A stretch of DNA of 64,000 nucleotides from Endozoicomonas acroporae (GTDB lineage Bacteria > Pseudomonadota > Gammaproteobacteria > Pseudomonadales > Endozoicomonadaceae). Below the pieces are notes generated by a model. The model did no database searches and had not been told where the DNA came from. It saw only the letters and a program-made list of their open reading frames with translations. The DNA is taken from positions 1 to 64,000 of the forward strand of contig NZ_PJPV01000137.1 in the NCBI RefSeq assembly GCF_002864045.1, given 5' to 3'. Below, piece after piece: positions 61,351 to 64,000 of the stretch. Numbering within the stretch: the first letter of the stretch is position 1; each line of letters begins with the position of its first letter. The position numbers and the translations under genes were made by a program.

Positions 61351-64000
61351 TCAATTACCAGAGCCAAGTCCCGGATCCGGAAAAAGTGGAGTCAGCAGTC
61401 TTTCGCACTCTGCATGGCCATTTTTGCGGGCGGCGTCCCGGGGCGTCAAGCCATCGCTACTTTTTATACTGATATCAATGCCGGGAGCTGTAAGTAACGC
61501 TTTGATAGACCCTGCATGGCCAAATTCGGCAGCGCAGTGCAGGGGCGTGAGACCCTTGAATGTTTTCACATTGACGTCAATGCCCTTGGCGTTCAATAAC
61601 AGCAGGACGCACTCTACGTTGTCGCCCATGGCGGCCCAGTGCAGGGGCGTAAGGTGCCCAGGTAGTGCCATATTGACGTCAATGCCTTTGGCGTTCAATA
61701 ACACCATGATGCAGTCTGTATAGCCAGATAGGGCAGCGCAGCTCAGGGGCGTCACGCCTGAAGACGATTTCACATTGACGTCAATGTCGTCGGCGGTCAG
61801 TAATACCTTGATGCACTCTGCGAAGTCTTCTACAACAGCGCAGTACAGGGGCGTATAGCCATCGAGACACTTAACATTGACGTCAATGCCGTCGGCGGAC
61901 AGTAATTCCTTGATGCACTCTGCGTAGCCTTCTGCGACAGCACAGTACAGGGGCGTAAAGCCATTGTTATTCTGCACATTGACATCAATGCCATCGGCGG
62001 TCAATAACGCCCTGACACACACTACGTGGCCTTCTGAGGCAGCACCGTGCAAGGGCGTCAAGCTATCGTTATGTGTCACATTGACGTCAATGCCTGTGGT
62101 GTTCAACAACTCCGTGACGCACTCTGCGTGGCCTCTCAAGGCAGCATAGTACAGGGGTGTCACGCCATTGTTATTCTTCACATTGACGTCAATGCCACCG
62201 ATGGCCAGTAACGCCCTGACGAACGCTACGTGCCCGTTTTTGGCAGCGATGTGCAGTGGCGTCGAGCCATGGATATTTTTCTGGTTAACCTGCGGGTTGC
62301 CCGGTTTCAACAGGTATTCCAATCCAGGCAAATTACCGGAACTTGCAAAGCACGCCAGGGGGCTGTCCTGGTCATCGTTCAAGAAGCTGGTCAATTGATC
62401 ACAATGACCGGTTAACAGAAGATTGGACAGGGTTTCTGCCTGCTTCAGAATAAGGGCCTGTTTGAACAGTCGCTGGCAATCATGGGGTGTCAGTAACTTT
62501 TTGATATCCTCGTGGGAGAAATCAGAGACCTGCCAGCTGGCCAGACGTGATGTGATTGACAAAACATCTATTCCCTGTTGTTGAAGTCTCAATAAGACCG
62601 GCTTCAGCAGAGGTGTATCGATCAGCCAGTCCAGTACGCGTGGAGCAATGCCTGGAGTAATGCCGGGAGTAATGAACGTTGTAACAGAGGCAAAATGATC
62701 AACTACACATTGGTATAACGTTTCTTTAAAAGTGTCATCGTGTTTAATCAGCTTGTCACTGAGTTGGTTGGCAAGTGCCCTGGTCACCATCGCTGGTATT
62801 TTACCAAGCTGTTCGATGGTGGTGTGTTGCAGGAAGAACGAGGCAATATGCCAGGCCTTATCGGTTTGCTCCATTGCCTGGGTGAGCAGGGCATAAATGG
62901 TGGTTTCAGGCCAGGTTGAGAAGTCAATGGAGATTAAATGAGGCAATGTCAGCGTGGTGTGATTATTCCCATCAAAAGGACACGCCAGCCCCGTCGGCAA
63001 GTACTGGTCATGATTAAATACCCAGAAGAAAAGCTGGTTGATGGTACCGATATACCAGGCCGAATCAACATCAGCAGGAATAGTGGCGAACACCCGGGCG
63101 GATGATTCACAGAAATGGCTGGTCACCCAGGCCAGTAACTTTTCCCGATAACGGCCAAGGTAATAGTTGCCATCGCCTGTTTCTTCGATAACGGTCCTGA
63201 GATCAAGGGACTGTTCTCCGCTTGTTTGCAGTAAATGATTGACCGGTTTAAAGAGTGCGCTTTCAAGCGTCCCCGTTCTCTCTGAAGTCAGTTCAAAAGG
63301 GGCAATAACGTTGGTTTCCCATGTCTGTACGCCCAGTTTTTGCAGGGTTGCGCTGAGCTGGTCAGACCACCCGGACGAGAGTTTACGGAGGATGGTGCAA
63401 GCATTGACTGACAGTGGTGCAGCTGCAAGAAATCGCCGGGTAAGGTCACCACCCAGATTGATCGGTGCCGAAGTGTCAGCGATATGAGCAAGTCCCAGAG
63501 GCTCACAGAAAAGATTGTGCAAGCTGTGAACCCAGTGAATCTCCATGTCTGGTGATATATCAACCAATCCCTCCCGTTGCAACTCAAGCAGGAAAGACTG
63601 GATAAATTGATCAAACAGTTCACTCCTGACATTGAAGAGCTTCCCGCCCAGCCCTCCTCGTGAGGCTTCCAAATTAAGAAAACTCTTGGTAAAGCGGCCG
63701 TGAATACCGGGAGGGCACTCCTGAATGTCACTCAGGCACTCATGAAGTACCCCGGCGATGTAATTTTGGTTGTCAACATTTGGATCGTGTTGTTGGTCCC
63801 TGAGCTGCATGACTAACTGTCGAATCTGAAAGCGTGTCTCACGATACAGGGTGAGCAGGCTGTTTTTAAGATGATCAGGCGGTGATTCCAGTTTCTCATA
63901 AAAAATATCTATTGATGTATCGTATTGATCATTAACGTAGGGCTGTACCAGTTGTTTCATCTCCTCAATATCATTCAGGAAACGGGTTTTAATCTCAGGA
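61351..64000 (-). CDS. Ankyrin-repeat protein, paralogue 3 (5' end beyond window)
   Basis: The ORF is open to the window edge at 64000; the first visible residues, PEIKTRFLNDIEEMKQLV, correspond to about residue 60 of the paralogues, so the true start lies outside. At least 883 residues are visible. About 530 residues of the conserved N-terminal domain are followed by roughly ten 34-residue ankyrin units and the tail FPDPGLGSGN. Unit number (10, 11, 13 across the three genes) is the main difference between paralogues. Confidence 0.9.
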   Translation of the reverse strand, partial: PEIKTRFLNDIEEMKQLVQPYVNDQYDTSIDIFYEKLESPPDHLKNSLLTLYRETRFQIRQLVMQLRDQQHDPNVDNQNYIAGVLHECLSDIQECPPGIHGRFTKSFLNLEASRGGLGGKLFNVRSELFDQFIQSFLLELQREGLVDISPDMEIHWVHSLHNLFCEPLGLAHIADTSAPINLGGDLTRRFLAAAPLSVNACTILRKLSSGWSDQLSATLQKLGVQTWETNVIAPFELTSERTGTLESALFKPVNHLLQTSGEQSLDLRTVIEETGDGNYYLGRYREKLLAWVTSHFCESSARVFATIPADVDSAWYIGTINQLFFWVFNHDQYLPTGLACPFDGNNHTTLTLPHLISIDFSTWPETTIYALLTQAMEQTDKAWHIASFFLQHTTIEQLGKIPAMVTRALANQLSDKLIKHDDTFKETLYQCVVDHFASVTTFITPGITPGIAPRVLDWLIDTPLLKPVLLRLQQQGIDVLSITSRLASWQVSDFSHEDIKKLLTPHDCQRLFKQALILKQAETLSNLLLTGHCDQLTSFLNDDQDSPLACFASSGNLPGLEYLLKPGNPQVNQKNIHGSTPLHIAAKNGHVAFVRALLAIGGIDVNVKNNNGVTPLYYAALRGHAECVTELLNTTGIDVNVTHNDSLTPLHGAASEGHVVCVRALLTADGIDVNVQNNNGFTPLYCAVAEGYAECIKELLSADGIDVNVKCLDGYTPLYCAVVEDFAECIKVLLTADDIDVNVKSSSGVTPLSCAALSGYTDCIMVLLNAKGIDVNMALPGHLTPLHWAAMGDNVECVLLLLNAKGIDVNVKTFKGLTPLHCAAEFGHAGSIKALLTAPGIDISIKSSDGLTPRDAARKNGHAECERLLTPLFPDPGLGSGN

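Noticed and set aside
1..64000. tRNA, rRNA or riboswitch genes
   Set aside because: No cloverleaf, rRNA or known riboswitch core was recognised by eye; a covariance-model scan would be needed to be certain.

Overview
The window reads as chromosome of a host-associated marine gammaproteobacterium. Several things together point to the Oceanospirillales and most likely to Endozoicomonas or a relative in the Endozoicomonadaceae: complete rnfABCDGE with a long Ala/Lys-rich RnfC tail, an E. coli-like housekeeping set (plsB, dapE, nth, rsmJ, prfC, tag, slyD, galU), many short palindromic elements, and eukaryote-like proteins (a BIR domain, long ankyrin arrays, a GH84 hexosaminidase-type enzyme). The genus is inferred from this gene mix; no rRNA marker is present.

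Layout. 1-2.1 kb: a pair of inverted DnaA-box sequences, a MITE-like element, a membrane-anchored methyltransferase-like gene, and a decayed IS630 transposase split by another MITE. 2.1-6.9 kb: LacI-type regulator with a perfect operator, divergent from a beta-glucoside PTS operon (IIC, GH1 phospho-beta-glucosidase, IIB, IIA). 7.0-7.45 kb: IS605/TnpB relic. 7.46-15.5 kb: galactoside locus on the minus strand (GalR/LacI regulator, lacZ, melB, GH36 alpha-galactosidase). 15.6-15.8 kb: a palindromic element. 16-18.7 kb: putrescine-related oxidase and a PotF-like binding protein, convergent across a strong hairpin, with a candidate 31-residue ORF between them. 19-26.1 kb: rsmJ, plsB, a conserved hypothetical, dapE, GH84 enzyme, nth. 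26.2-29.5 kb: three accessory genes lying between nth and rnf. 29.6-35.8 kb: rnfABCDGE. 36.2-42 kb: an SDR gene with three upstream repeats, then a putative host-interaction stretch (BIR protein, YgbA, an unknown 484-residue protein, a DUF2288 protein, a membrane protein with PPxY and TQT motifs). 42-53.7 kb: tag, slyD, a Gate-type membrane protein, prfC, a Zrg-like ABC operon headed by a retropepsin-like protein, then manB and galU. 53.8-64 kb: an unknown protein with a Cys/His cluster and three tandem ankyrin paralogues, the last cut by the window edge.

How the parts fit. The first 15 kb take up and hydrolyse host- or algae-derived beta-glucosides and alpha/beta-galactosides under two LacI-family repressors. 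The middle is core metabolism and ion-motive redox. The BIR protein, ankyrin proteins and several Ser/Thr/Pro-rich proteins of unknown function look like candidates for acting on an animal host cell. No secretion-system genes are in this window, so delivery is inference. The most notable item is the bacterial BIR domain with an intact C-x2-C-x16-H-x6-C zinc signature.
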